The notes: generated by a model not told the origin, from the letters alone. DNA of 64,000 bases from Bacteroidales bacterium (GCA_023229135.1 JALNZT010000003.1:1-64000); one strand, 5' to 3'. Shown: positions 25,264-34,414, counted from the first letter of the stretch. Numbers and translations: made by a program.

Positions 25264-26798
25264 TGATGACTAAACCCGAATTTACTGACGCCATCACGGA
25301 ATATATTATCAGCAAAATACCACCCTATATCGGCCTGGCAATATTTCACTTGGACGAAGACTACCGGCTGCTCAATTGGATGGGGCCTGTGCATAAATAT
25401 GTTGATCAAAAGCCTGAAAAAGAGGCTTTGGTAGACGAAATAGTTCCTTTCCTGTCGGGCATGATACCACCATTGATAAACCCAATGGTGCTGCCACATA
25501 TTCAAACCAAAACAGGCCACTATGCCGAGATACATATTGTGGAAGATGAAGATCAACAGTTTTGGGTGTTTTTCGTTGACCAGACGCGCTCGGCCGAAAA
25601 GCTTCAGCAACTATTGCAGGAAGTAAATTCGGCCCGGCTAAAGTTAAATGCCAACGAAAAATATGGCAAAACAGAAAACCAATTCGCCGCTTTTCATCTA
25701 TTGGATTATGCCACTTTTGCCTATAAAGACAAAAAATATTACCCTATTGGCATGATGCCGTCCTGGATAAAAGAGCTGCCCGACGCCTCAATACTTAACA
25801 ACGAAAGCCTTGACTTGGTAGATTTTTTTCCTTTTATAGAAGTGTTTCAGTATGAGGCCGCTGATTGTTGGGAAAGCTCGCTCGATGGCAAAGTAGAGTC
25901 AGGTGTGTGGGAAGAAGAAACCATCACCGGACGGCAGGTGTTTTTAAAAGCCACTGCCATTCGCTTTTCACAATCAAACTACTTGTTAATCAGCATCATA
26001 AATCGAAAAGACAAGCAAGACAACCAACTGATTCAAAAAGCACGCGAACAACGCCTCACGCTGGACCAGCTGGCGCGTACCCAAAAAGAACTCAAAAAGC
26101 TGCTCAACTTTAAAAATCAGTTTGTGTCTATCGTATCACATGATTTGCGTTCGCCCTTAGGCGCTGTGATTGGGCTGTCAAATTTATTGCTTGACGATAA
26201 AGACTTGATGCAGAAAATAAGCCAAAATCAAGCCGCATTGCTCAACGACATTAAAGAGGAAATGCAGCGATTGCTGGATTATAACGACAAACTCTACCAT
26301 TGGTCGAACCTGGAACTTGAAAATTTTAAAATTGTTAAATCAGAAATTGAATTTGGTAGTATTGTAGCTTATGTCGAACGCATGCAACACCTGAAATTGA
26401 AGCAAAAGAATATCCGGTTCTTGCAAAAAATCAGCCATGCCAAAGACATTATTATTTTGGCCGATGAAACATTGCTGGAACAAGCCTTAAATAACCTGGT
26501 AGGTAATGCCGTGAAATTTACAGCTAAAAATGGGCAAATAACCGTCGGAACACGCGAAAAGGCTGATTGTCTGGAAATATATGTGCAGGACAACGGCCTT
26601 GGCATGCCCGAATCGGTAAGTAAAAACCTGTTCGACGGTTCAGCTCACAAAAGCACGATGGGAACTTTTGGCGAAAAAGGGACAGGCCTTGGGCTGGGAA
26701 TCGTGAAGAAAATTGTGGAAGCACATAATTTCACGATCCATGTTGAATCAGAACTCGGCAAAGGAAGCACTTTTATTATAAGAATTCCAAAACCTTGA
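25263..26798 (+). CDS. Histidine kinase with N-terminal PAS-like region, last gene of GTPase cassette
   Basis: A 511-residue soluble sensor kinase. Residues 1-130 form a PAS-like region (IGLAIFHLDEDYRLLNWMG, then HAEIHIV-type strands and FWVFFVDQT) ending in a helix (EKLQQLLQEVNSARLKL). A second sensor-like segment and a short coiled coil lead to the HisKA box SIVSHDLRSPLGAVIGLSNL (phosphoacceptor H293). The catalytic domain has the N box ALNNLVGNAVKFT, G1 QDNGLGMPE and G2 GEKGTGLGLGIVKKIVE. There is no membrane span, so input must come from inside the cell, plausibly from the GTPase encoded one base upstream. No response regulator is adjacent. Confidence 0.9.
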   Translation: MMTKPEFTDAITEYIISKIPPYIGLAIFHLDEDYRLLNWMGPVHKYVDQKPEKEALVDEIVPFLSGMIPPLINPMVLPHIQTKTGHYAEIHIVEDEDQQFWVFFVDQTRSAEKLQQLLQEVNSARLKLNANEKYGKTENQFAAFHLLDYATFAYKDKKYYPIGMMPSWIKELPDASILNNESLDLVDFFPFIEVFQYEAADCWESSLDGKVESGVWEEETITGRQVFLKATAIRFSQSNYLLISIINRKDKQDNQLIQKAREQRLTLDQLARTQKELKKLLNFKNQFVSIVSHDLRSPLGAVIGLSNLLLDDKDLMQKISQNQAALLNDIKEEMQRLLDYNDKLYHWSNLELENFKIVKSEIEFGSIVAYVERMQHLKLKQKNIRFLQKISHAKDIIILADETLLEQALNNLVGNAVKFTAKNGQITVGTREKADCLEIYVQDNGLGMPESVSKNLFDGSAHKSTMGTFGEKGTGLGLGIVKKIVEAHNFTIHVESELGKGSTFIIRIPKP

Positions 26799-26863
26799 AA
26801 ACGTGACTTTTACGCATAGACCGAAATACTTATCTTCGTTGCTTAAAACCTAAATACATCCGG

Positions 26864-27595
26864 ATGCTAATCGAAATAATCAGTATTGCCGCTTTAGTTG
26901 TTTTGCTCGTGATGCTTTTTATCGCCTGGCGCGATCGCCAATTAGGCAATGGCAATTTGCCCGAAGCTTATGTGCAACAGAAGAAAAATAAGGCCATCAG
27001 CAAAGCCGTGCTGAACTTACAAAAAACTTATCCTGACAGCAACAGGTTTTTCCTGTTTTGGTTGCAGATGCACCGACTTAACACCAATTTACCCGAAGGT
27101 GCAATGGCCGAACTGGGCGTTTATAAAGGCGAAACAGCTTTGTTATTGCATGTGCTGGCTCCAAACCGAATATTACACCTTTTCGACACCTTTGAAGGAT
27201 TTCGACAGGAAGACTTGAATCAGGAAAAAGGAGAAGCAGCAACTTACAAACCATATCATTTTGCCGACACTTCCATCGAAAGCGTGAAAAAAAAACTGAA
27301 TGAGCATCCCGATATCAAGTTTTACAAAGGAGATTTTTCAGCACAATGCCATTTAGCTGAAAAAGAAAAGTTTGCGCTGGTTAGCATTGATGTTGATTTA
27401 GCCAAACCAACTGCCGAAGGGCTACGCTTTTTTTATCCGCGCCTGCTGCCCGGTGGTGTGATTTTTATCCACGACTACAACCCTAAATGGCCTGAATTGA
27501 TGCGTGTGGTGGATGATTTTTTGAAAGAAATTCCAGAGAATGCAGTGCTGGCATCAGATAAGGACAGCAGCTTGATTATTGTAAAAAACAGTTAA
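26864..27595 (+). CDS. TylF/MycF-like class I methyltransferase with membrane anchor
   Basis: A 243-residue protein. An N-terminal hydrophobic helix (residues 3-22) anchors a TylF-type SAM-dependent methyltransferase domain with the motif I-like AELGVYKGETALLLH, then LHLFDTFEGF, KFYKGDF and the metal-binding-like SIDVDLAKPTAEGLRFFYPRL followed by GGVIFIHDYN. TylF/MycF enzymes O-methylate sugars using a divalent metal. Here the substrate is unknown. It follows the kinase gene by 65 bp on the same strand and may or may not belong to that operon. Confidence 0.82.
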   Translation: MLIEIISIAALVVLLVMLFIAWRDRQLGNGNLPEAYVQQKKNKAISKAVLNLQKTYPDSNRFFLFWLQMHRLNTNLPEGAMAELGVYKGETALLLHVLAPNRILHLFDTFEGFRQEDLNQEKGEAATYKPYHFADTSIESVKKKLNEHPDIKFYKGDFSAQCHLAEKEKFALVSIDVDLAKPTAEGLRFFYPRLLPGGVIFIHDYNPKWPELMRVVDDFLKEIPENAVLASDKDSSLIIVKNS

Positions 27596-27609
27596 GCAGC
27601 TATTTTAGG

Positions 27610-28260
27610 CTACTTCTCACCTACCTTGATTTCCTCGCCCAGAAAGTGTGGTTGGGTTTGCAACACATACACATCGAGCATCATACGCACGCGCGCAAGA
27701 TATTCCCTGATCAAAACCTGGAATGCGCCATCGTGTTGCGGGAAATCAGCTGCAAAACCACAAGCCGTAATACCATTGCGTTCAGCGATATAAATCGCTC
27801 TTTCTAAATGAAACTTCTGCGAAATAATGGTGATAGAATCCTGAATGAAAACCTTTTTCGATCTGATTACCGAATCAAAAGTGCGGAAACCGGCATAATC
27901 AGGTATCAACTTTTCTTCTGGAATGCCAGCTTCTAATAAATCTTTCATCATATAGCGCGGCTCGTTGTAGGAAGGATGGCGGTTGTCACCACTCAAAATC
28001 AAATAGTCGATTTTTTGAGCATTAAAAAGTATCAATGCGGCATCAATGCGGTTTTGATAGAAAGGATTGATTTTGCCCGAAACGGTGTATTTGCTAGTTC
28101 CCAAAAGTAAGCCCGCCTTTCGATAGGGCATTTGGTCTAGCTCGTAAATAATTTGCTTTGAGCTGCTATAGGAGACCCAAAAATAAATTACCAATGTACT
28201 GATGACCAATAACCCGATGAGGGAAAATGAAAAATTAAGAAATTTCTTAATCAATTTCAT
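27610..28260 (-). CDS. sanA: SanA/YdcF-family envelope protein (DUF218)
   Basis: A 216-residue protein anchored by one N-terminal membrane helix (residues 10-29), followed by the DUF218 domain. It closely follows the SanA pattern: LLLGTSKYTVSGKINPFYQNR, YLILSGDNRHPSYNEPRYM, DYAGFRTFDSVIRSKKVF, QKFHLERAIYIAERNGI and REYLARVRMMLDVY. SanA affects outer-membrane and vancomycin barrier function in E. coli, but its activity is undefined. It is monocistronic and convergent with the methyltransferase gene. Confidence 0.85.
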   Translation of the reverse strand: MKLIKKFLNFSFSLIGLLVISTLVIYFWVSYSSSKQIIYELDQMPYRKAGLLLGTSKYTVSGKINPFYQNRIDAALILFNAQKIDYLILSGDNRHPSYNEPRYMMKDLLEAGIPEEKLIPDYAGFRTFDSVIRSKKVFIQDSITIISQKFHLERAIYIAERNGITACGFAADFPQHDGAFQVLIREYLARVRMMLDVYVLQTQPHFLGEEIKVGEK

Positions 28261-28955
28261 AAATTACTTTTTAGCACGCTTCTGGCTTTTTTAACCCTTC
28301 TCAAAGTTTCAAAAAAACTAAGAAAAACAACTGACTGATAAAAAACTGAGCCTAAAATTTTCAACTAAAATGGGGCTTGCTTTTCTGCTTTAAGCTCGCA
28401 ATTACAGCATTGATTTTTTCACGTTGAAAGAGTAAAATTACATTAATAACGCGAATCAGGGATTGAAATTACATCTTTTTATTAAGAAAATTTCCTTTAA
28501 AAAATGTCTGTTTGCATCAGATATCCGGCTGATGTAGCATGATAAATTAGATTATCTATTTGGCTTTTAAGGTGTTAAACGGACACCAATCGCTTTGAGG
28601 CAAAAGCCATAGAGAAACGAATATCAACAATGAAATCAAAACCCTAACGGAATGACAGAATAGATTAGCTAGCAGTATTGGTGGACAATAGCAGGTGCAA
28701 GACGTTTAACATTGAAAAATTCATTTTAAGCAGAGGAATGACAGCATAGTTATGATTAAATTATTGTGCGATCTTTGTGCGTGTAACGATGCAGGTTGTT
28801 GTAGTTCGGGGATTTAGAAAATTAAAACAAGTCCGATTTGTAGGATTTCTTTTTATCTTTATTCCCTGAAAGAAAAGGCAACCATACAAGCTGATTTCTA
28901 AATAAATTAGATTTGCAAATATTCATCCCTCATAATCAGTTAATAAAGAAGTTCT
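28261..28955. other. 695-bp non-coding region between sanA and the DUF202 gene
   Basis: AT-rich, with no open frame of note and no clear RNA gene. Two short GGAATGACAG sequences occur (about 28650 and 28735), which look like decayed dispersed-repeat ends. A -7-like TAGATTTG lies at 28908-28915, about 40 bp before the next start, but without a good -33 element. Confidence 0.5.
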
Positions 28956-29366
28956 ATGTCGGAAATAAAAGAAGATAAAATAATAGAAAAAGTTCGTAAT
29001 CGCCGGGTTCACATGGCAAATGAAAGGACATTTCTTGCCTGGATAAGAACAGGAATAGGTATCATGGCGTTTGGATTTGTAGTCGAGAAATTCACCTTGT
29101 TTATGAAACAAATGACTTTTTTCCTGAAGGAATCTAGCCTAGAAACAGCCTTACCTCCTTCACATGGATATTCAGCACTTATCGGCACTTTTCTCGTAGG
29201 TCTTGGTGTATTAATTGTGCTGCTTGCGTTTTTCAGGTATAAAAAAGTAGAGCGACAAATAGCAGAAGATACCTGGACGCCCTCATCGAAACTTAACGAG
29301 TTGCTTACCCTATCAGTGATGACTGTTGGAATTTTTCTTGTAATCTATTTGATTCAAAGCATTTAA
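28956..29366 (+). CDS. YidH/DUF202-family membrane protein
   Basis: A 136-residue protein of the DUF202 family with three hydrophobic segments (about 30-52, 74-95, 113-134). The family signature NERTFLAWIRTGIGIMAFG is present near residues 21-40. DUF202 proteins (YidH, YidG) have no known function and are often stress-associated. The two middle segments are separated by a longer loop than usual (QMTFFLKESSLETALPPSHG). It is monocistronic. Confidence 0.88.
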   Translation: MSEIKEDKIIEKVRNRRVHMANERTFLAWIRTGIGIMAFGFVVEKFTLFMKQMTFFLKESSLETALPPSHGYSALIGTFLVGLGVLIVLLAFFRYKKVERQIAEDTWTPSSKLNELLTLSVMTVGIFLVIYLIQSI

Positions 29367-29737
29367 TTTTGCTTAATTACTTTTTATAATGCATTGAATA
29401 TCTGGACATAAAATAAAAACCCCGGTAAAATAAATGACCCGCTATAAGAGCGTACAAAGCAAATCCGTTTTACACCGGCATTCTTTTTTGCAGCATCAAG
29501 ACCAAAATACTACTTTAGCTCAAATTTAATTTTTTAAATCACCTGGGATGTTTGATTAATTAATCTGCTAACCCAGCATGCAAAAAATAAACTTATTGTT
29601 ACAGCCAGCACTGGTTTTGAAACCACTTTTTGAAGAAATATTTGCTATGAAAACAACCAAAATATCAGCGATGACGCTAAAAAACAGCTATTGAAAACTA
29701 AGTTTATCCGATATTTTAATGTTAAAGAAAGTATACT
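29367..29737. other. 371-bp non-coding region before the LOG-family gene
   Basis: AT-rich with no gene. A possible long stem (CCGGTAAAA about 29422 with TTTTACACCGG about 29470, followed by ATTCTTTTTT) could terminate the DUF202 transcript, but the loop is about 35 nt and the pairing has a bulge, so I do not call it. Confidence 0.4.
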
Positions 29738-30448
29738 ATGAATCAACAGGACGAAAGGAAAATCAGGAAAGCTTTTAAGTCGAAGAACTGGAACGAAATA
29801 AAAACGCAAGATTCTTGGGCAGTGTTTAAAATCATGGCCGAATTCGTAGAAGGCTTCGAAAAGCTGGCACGTATTGGGCCTTGCGTGGCAATTTTTGGTT
29901 CGGCACGCAGCAAGCCCGACAATAAATATTATCGCCTGGCCGAAGAAATTGCTTACCTGCTTACTAAAAAAGGCTTCGGCATTATCACCGGTGGCGGCCC
30001 GGGCATTATGGAAGCCGGTAACAAAGGCGCGCATTTTGCCGGAGGTAAGAGCGTTGGTGTGAATATTGAGCTGCCTTTTGAGCAATATCCAAACCCTTTT
30101 ATCGATCCGGATAAATACCTTGAGTTTGATTATTTCTTTGTGCGTAAGGTGATGTTTATGCGCTATTCGCAAGGCTATATCGTGCTGCCCGGCGGCTTTG
30201 GCACTATGGACGAATTGTTTGAAGCCATCACGCTTATCCAAACCCAAAAGCTGGTGAAATTCCCGATTGTGATGGTGGGAAAGGAGTATTGGGAAGGCCT
30301 TATCGTCTGGATAAAACAACGTATGCTCGAAGCCCAAAACATTAAAGAAGAGGATCTTGATATTTTCCAACTGGTTGACACGGCAGAAGAAACAGTAGGA
30401 ATTATTGAAGAGTTCTACAAAAAATACGCCCTAAAACCCAACTTCTAA
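29738..30448 (+). CDS. LOG-family (TIGR00730) Rossmann-fold protein
   Basis: A 236-residue protein of the lysine-decarboxylase-like LOG family. The conserved elements are CVAIFGSARSKPDN, GFGIITGGGPGIMEAGNKGA, RKVMFMRYSQGYIVLPGGFG (the PGGxGTxxE active-site motif continues TMDELFE) and LVKFPIVMVGKEYWEGL. Studied members are nucleoside-5'-monophosphate phosphoribohydrolases that release cytokinin-like or normal bases from nucleotides; they are not lysine decarboxylases. The stop overlaps the next gene's ATG by one base. Confidence 0.9.
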   Translation: MNQQDERKIRKAFKSKNWNEIKTQDSWAVFKIMAEFVEGFEKLARIGPCVAIFGSARSKPDNKYYRLAEEIAYLLTKKGFGIITGGGPGIMEAGNKGAHFAGGKSVGVNIELPFEQYPNPFIDPDKYLEFDYFFVRKVMFMRYSQGYIVLPGGFGTMDELFEAITLIQTQKLVKFPIVMVGKEYWEGLIVWIKQRMLEAQNIKEEDLDIFQLVDTAEETVGIIEEFYKKYALKPNF

Positions 30449-30876
30449 TGCAGATTTATGAGATTCCTTTTCAGCTTATCAGCATCGAAGGCGATGGCTT
30501 TCATATCATGATCGACGGACAAATCAACGGACAAAAAGCCAACTTTTTGGTGGATACCGGTGCTTCCAGAACAGTTTTTGACTTGGAAGGCATACGAAAA
30601 TTTGTGCCGGAACCCGACTTCCTGGAAAACGAACGACTTTCGACCGGGCTGGGAACTAACGAAATGCCTTCGATGGTGGTTGAGATAGAAAAATTAGGCT
30701 TCGGCGACCTGAAAATCGATTATTATACCGCCATCGCCATTGATTTGAAACATGTACACTTCTCATACGAAAGCCTTGGATTGCCTACTATTGATGGCGT
30801 TTTAGGCGGTGACTTACTCACACGATATCGCTGTGTTATCAATTATAAAACCCGGAAAATTAAGTTTTATAATTGA
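30448..30876 (+). CDS. Retropepsin-like aspartic protease (clan AA)
   Basis: A 142-residue single-domain protein with the retropepsin active-site motif FLVDTGASRTVFDL (D at about residue 37) and the hydrophobic-Gly motif GVLGGDLLTRY near the C-terminus, as expected for a homodimeric clan AA protease. It has no signal peptide or membrane helix, so it is cytoplasmic. It is translationally coupled to the LOG gene (TAATG overlap) and converges with the FG-GAP gene, with one base between the two stops. Substrate unknown. Confidence 0.85.
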   Translation: MQIYEIPFQLISIEGDGFHIMIDGQINGQKANFLVDTGASRTVFDLEGIRKFVPEPDFLENERLSTGLGTNEMPSMVVEIEKLGFGDLKIDYYTAIAIDLKHVHFSYESLGLPTIDGVLGGDLLTRYRCVINYKTRKIKFYN

Positions 30877-30877
30877 T

Positions 30878-33109
30878 TTAATTCGTTTTTATAAAAGCCT
30901 GCGAAGCCATTTTATCACCATCAATAAGCTGGAGGCGATAGATTCCGACCGGCAAGTTCGAGATATTCAACGCGATTTTATTTTGGTTGCCAGCCTTAAC
31001 CGATGCGGAAATCAAAAGCTGACCGCTACTACCATAAATGCTGTAATACAGTCTATTACCGCTTTCGGGAGGTAACTCAACATACAAAAAATCACGTGCC
31101 GGATTGGGCGAGATGCGGAAATTGAGCCGCTGTGATTGCTCTACTATAGCAGGAAAAATCTCAGCCTCGCGGTTAAACAATTCCAGACCACCACTATAGT
31201 TACCAACCATCAAACCCGGATTGTTACGCAGCTGCGTTTGCACAACAATAGCCGCCGTGCGCATTCCGCGATCAGCATATTGTATCGGGAAGCCAAAAAT
31301 ATTTTCAAAACGCGATGAGGCCTGAAATATTCCGTCAAGATTATTATCAATATTTTCAAAAAGATAGAGCTTGCCCTGCTCGGAACCTACAAGCAAGAGG
31401 GTTTCACCGCTTTCCATGCTAAAAAAATGCGGTGTACTGTAACCGGCATAAGAAAGGTTGAAGTCGGTGATATTTACCTCGCCCAGATAATCGGTAACTA
31501 ACTCAAACTGTATGGTTTCGCCAAGTTGCACTCCTTTGTAAAAACTGATTTTACCGGATATATTACCAATCATCAGATCGACAATTCCATCCTTATCCAG
31601 GTCGAAAAGTTGCGGTGCAGACCATTCTCCCACGTCAATCTGCTGAAAGAAATCGTCCTTCATCACGAAACTGCCATCGGCTTGTTGTTCTACATAAATC
31701 AGCTTTCCGGTAGCATTCCCGACAAGCAAATCCACGCGGCCATCACCATTTAGATCTGCTGCAGCCGGTGCAAATCCGCGCAGGTTTTCAGCAAAAAGCC
31801 CTGCCAAATCTTTGGTCACCAAACTAAAAACCGTATTTCCGTTGTTTACAGCTGCTTTATATATATCAATTTGCGCCCGTTGCCTCGAAAACAAAGTGCC
31901 ACCATCATACCAGGAAAACTGGTAACTGCCAATATTTCCAACAATCAAATCGGCTATACCATCTGCATCTATATCAGCCAGTAAAGGAAAAGCTCCCGAA
32001 CCCAAATCGAGCATATCCGCCTGTAAAAAGTCCTTTTGAAAAAGCTGGAAATCAGGTATTTCCGCTGTCCCTTCATTCAAATAAAGCCAGACACTTTGCT
32101 TGTTTTCAGTGACTTCAAAATTCGGGTCGAAAGGCGAGACCAGCATATCCTCAAGGCCGTCATTATTCACATCCGCAAAATAAGGCAGCGGCATTGAGAA
32201 CAGCCTCACCGGCGTGCTATACGAAGGGAAAGCCGTGTCCTGGCTTACCATAAAAGCCTCCTCAGGCGTGCCACCATTCCAGAACATCGTAATTCCAGGG
32301 TAATCAACGTCAGCAAGCAGCAATTCGGGCAAGCCATCATTATTCAAATCACGGATGCCAAAAGTCGCGCCCCGGTGTCGCGACTGCCGCTGTTTCTTCA
32401 CTAACTGCTTGTCGAACAAACAGGTATCAAGGTACATCTCGTTGGTTTCCTCATTTTCGGCCACGCGACCCCAGCAAAAATCGGTGCGTTCAAAATCCAG
32501 CGAATCGGCATGGCCATATTTTTCCATCGACCTATTGGTGTGCAGCTCGATAAATGTTCCCAGCGACCAAAAACTCAATAGATCCAGATCGCCATCGCCA
32601 TCAATGTCAATAATAGCAGGGTAATCGGCATTGGTAGCCAATATATTTACGTGACCGGCACCTTGCAAAGAAGTGAGATAAGGCGAAACCACCAGCTCAA
32701 ATTCCGGTGGAAAACTGCCTTTGTGGCGATAGACTTTGATGCCAGCCCAACCCTTGGAGTAAGTGAAAATATCCTCAAAACCATCGCCATCGTAGTCAAC
32801 AAAAATCACCCATTCTTCAAAAGCCGGGAAATATTTATTGTATGCCGCTGTAGGCTCGAAATTTATTTCGCCCACCGAACCTTTATTAAGGTAACAGCTA
32901 AAGCGGTTGCCCCTACGGTCGAATACCAGCAAATCACTTTTGCCATCGCCATCCAAATCCATACGACCAAACTGAACCGCATCCAAACCGCCGGCCCAGG
33001 GGTTTTTCAGCGAACGCCCATGCTCATCTTTGAGTAGAACCTGTGCTTCAATAGTATTGATTTCGGCAACGAAAAAAAAGGCCAATAAAAATGGTAGCAG
33101 GCGAAACAT
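30878..33109 (-). CDS. Type IX-secreted FG-GAP/VCBS repeat protein
   Basis: A 743-residue secreted protein. The signal peptide is MFRLLPFLLAFFFVAEINTIEAQ. About seven FG-GAP-type propeller repeats carry Ca-binding-like D-x-D-x-D-G loops (DLDGDGKSDLLVFD, DYDGDGFEDIF, DIDGDGDLDLLSF, DLNNDGLPELLLAD, DVNNDGLEDMLV, DIDADGIADLIVGN, DLNGDGRVDLLVGN, DLDKDGIVDLMIGN). The C-terminal 80 residues are a type A T9SS sorting domain (FRISPNPARDFLYVEL ... LPVGIYRLQL). It is therefore likely exported through the type IX system and attached to the surface. Partner or ligand unknown. Confidence 0.9.
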   Translation of the reverse strand: MFRLLPFLLAFFFVAEINTIEAQVLLKDEHGRSLKNPWAGGLDAVQFGRMDLDGDGKSDLLVFDRRGNRFSCYLNKGSVGEINFEPTAAYNKYFPAFEEWVIFVDYDGDGFEDIFTYSKGWAGIKVYRHKGSFPPEFELVVSPYLTSLQGAGHVNILATNADYPAIIDIDGDGDLDLLSFWSLGTFIELHTNRSMEKYGHADSLDFERTDFCWGRVAENEETNEMYLDTCLFDKQLVKKQRQSRHRGATFGIRDLNNDGLPELLLADVDYPGITMFWNGGTPEEAFMVSQDTAFPSYSTPVRLFSMPLPYFADVNNDGLEDMLVSPFDPNFEVTENKQSVWLYLNEGTAEIPDFQLFQKDFLQADMLDLGSGAFPLLADIDADGIADLIVGNIGSYQFSWYDGGTLFSRQRAQIDIYKAAVNNGNTVFSLVTKDLAGLFAENLRGFAPAAADLNGDGRVDLLVGNATGKLIYVEQQADGSFVMKDDFFQQIDVGEWSAPQLFDLDKDGIVDLMIGNISGKISFYKGVQLGETIQFELVTDYLGEVNITDFNLSYAGYSTPHFFSMESGETLLLVGSEQGKLYLFENIDNNLDGIFQASSRFENIFGFPIQYADRGMRTAAIVVQTQLRNNPGLMVGNYSGGLELFNREAEIFPAIVEQSQRLNFRISPNPARDFLYVELPPESGNRLYYSIYGSSGQLLISASVKAGNQNKIALNISNLPVGIYRLQLIDGDKMASQAFIKTN

Positions 33110-33128
33110 AAACGCTTATTTTAGCCTT

Positions 33129-33136
33129 CAAAGTTA
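33129..33136 (-). promoter_or_regulatory. Probable -7 element of the FG-GAP gene
   Basis: On the minus strand TAACTTTG matches TAnnTTTG, 20 bp before the ATG. A TTG lies 23 bases further upstream, wider than usual. Confidence 0.4.
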
Positions 33137-33224
33137 AGCTATTTGATGTTTTAAAACCGCAATCCCATCTCTGCGGCAGCTCCGTCTCGCGAAAAATCAA
33201 TAATTTCGCAAAAAAGTCCAAACT

Positions 33225-34388
33225 ATGCCACGAATTCTGATTATTGACGATGAGCAAAGCATCCGGCGTACGCTGCGCGAGATCCTGGAATACGAAAAGT
33301 ACCTGGTAGAGGATGCCGAAAACGGGTTGGATGCCATTCAATTGGTTAAAGAACAGGAGTTTGACGTGATTTTATGCGATATAAAAATGGCCGGCATGGA
33401 TGGCATCGAAACCCTGGAAGCCATCAAGCAACTGACAGAAAGTCCGGTTATCATGATTTCAGGCCACGGCACCATAGAAACGGCGGTGGAAGCCATCAAA
33501 AAAGGGGCGTACGATTATATCGCTAAACCACCGGATTTGAACCGATTACTGATCACCATCAAGAATGCCTTAGACAAATCGAAGCTGATTACCGAAACCA
33601 TTGCGCTGAAAAAATTTGTCAGCAAGCAGCACGAAATGGTGGGCGAATCTGCCGGGATGGAAGAGATTCGCGAGATGATACAAAAAGTGGCTCCCACAGC
33701 AGTCCGCGTTTTGATTTACGGCGAGAACGGCACCGGTAAAGAACTTGTAGCCAGGCAGCTGCACGAGTTTAGCAGCAGGTCGCACGCCCCGTTTATCGAG
33801 GTGAACTGTGCCGCGATACCATCCGAACTGATCGAAAGTCAGTTATTCGGCCACGAGAAAGGTGCTTTTACCTCGGCCATAAAGCAGCGCAAAGGCGATT
33901 TTGAATTGGCACATGGCGGCACCTTGTTTTTGGATGAGATAGGCGATATGAGTTTATCGGCCCAGGCCAAAGTGCTGCGGGCATTGCAGGAAAACAAAAT
34001 CACACGTGTAGGAGGCGAAAAAGAAATAGCGGTGGATGTGCGTATCATCGCTGCCACCAATAAAAACCTGAAACAGGAGATAGAAAAAAATCGCTTTCGG
34101 GAGGATCTATACCACCGCATCAGCGTGATTTTGATTCAGGTGCCGCCCCTGCGCGAACGCACGGACGATATTCCGCTCCTGACACAGCATTTTATCAGCC
34201 TGAGCTGCCAGAAAATGGGCAAGGCCGAACCGAAAATCACTGAAGAAGCCCTCGCTGAACTAAAGCAATATCAATGGAGTGGCAACATCAGAGAGCTTCA
34301 CAATGCGGTGGAACGGCTGATTATTCTCGGTGGCGGCACTATTGATGCTGATAGCGTTAAAAAATTTGCACGCCCGTTGATTCATTGA
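33225..34388 (+). CDS. Sigma-54-dependent response regulator without DNA-binding domain
   Basis: A 387-residue NtrC-type regulator. The receiver domain (1-120) has the acidic pocket D8-D9 and phosphoacceptor D52 (LCDIKM), with the conserved ...KGAYDYIAKP end. The AAA+ sigma-54 activator domain (about 140-375) has Walker A GENGTGKE, the sigma-54 contact loop GAFTSA (about residue 213), Walker B TLFLDEIGD and the arginine finger region NRFREDLYHRI. The chain ends (IDADSVKKFARPLIH) where a Fis-type helix-turn-helix would start, so it cannot bind DNA by the usual route. No kinase is adjacent. Confidence 0.93.
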   Translation: MPRILIIDDEQSIRRTLREILEYEKYLVEDAENGLDAIQLVKEQEFDVILCDIKMAGMDGIETLEAIKQLTESPVIMISGHGTIETAVEAIKKGAYDYIAKPPDLNRLLITIKNALDKSKLITETIALKKFVSKQHEMVGESAGMEEIREMIQKVAPTAVRVLIYGENGTGKELVARQLHEFSSRSHAPFIEVNCAAIPSELIESQLFGHEKGAFTSAIKQRKGDFELAHGGTLFLDEIGDMSLSAQAKVLRALQENKITRVGGEKEIAVDVRIIAATNKNLKQEIEKNRFREDLYHRISVILIQVPPLRERTDDIPLLTQHFISLSCQKMGKAEPKITEEALAELKQYQWSGNIRELHNAVERLIILGGGTIDADSVKKFARPLIH

Positions 34389-34414
34389 CAAAAGAATAAA
34401 ATTTTGTATCTTTG
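34385..34414 (+). promoter_or_regulatory. Bacteroidota-type promoter of ssrA
   Basis: A -7 element TATCTTTG (34407-34414) matches TAnnTTTG; TTG at 34385-34387 lies 19 bases upstream in the -33 position. It lies about 50 bp before the mature tmRNA 5' end, consistent with a processed precursor. The TTG overlaps the stop region of the upstream gene. Confidence 0.7.

Noticed and set aside
24993..25610. A 205-codon minus-strand frame across the GTPase and kinase genes
   Set aside because: It lies opposite two genes with intact motifs, and its composition is that of an antisense frame.
29645..30370. A 241-codon minus-strand frame opposite the LOG-family gene
   Set aside because: The plus-strand gene has the PGGxGTxxE motif and a coupled downstream gene; the opposite frame has no similarity to anything I know.
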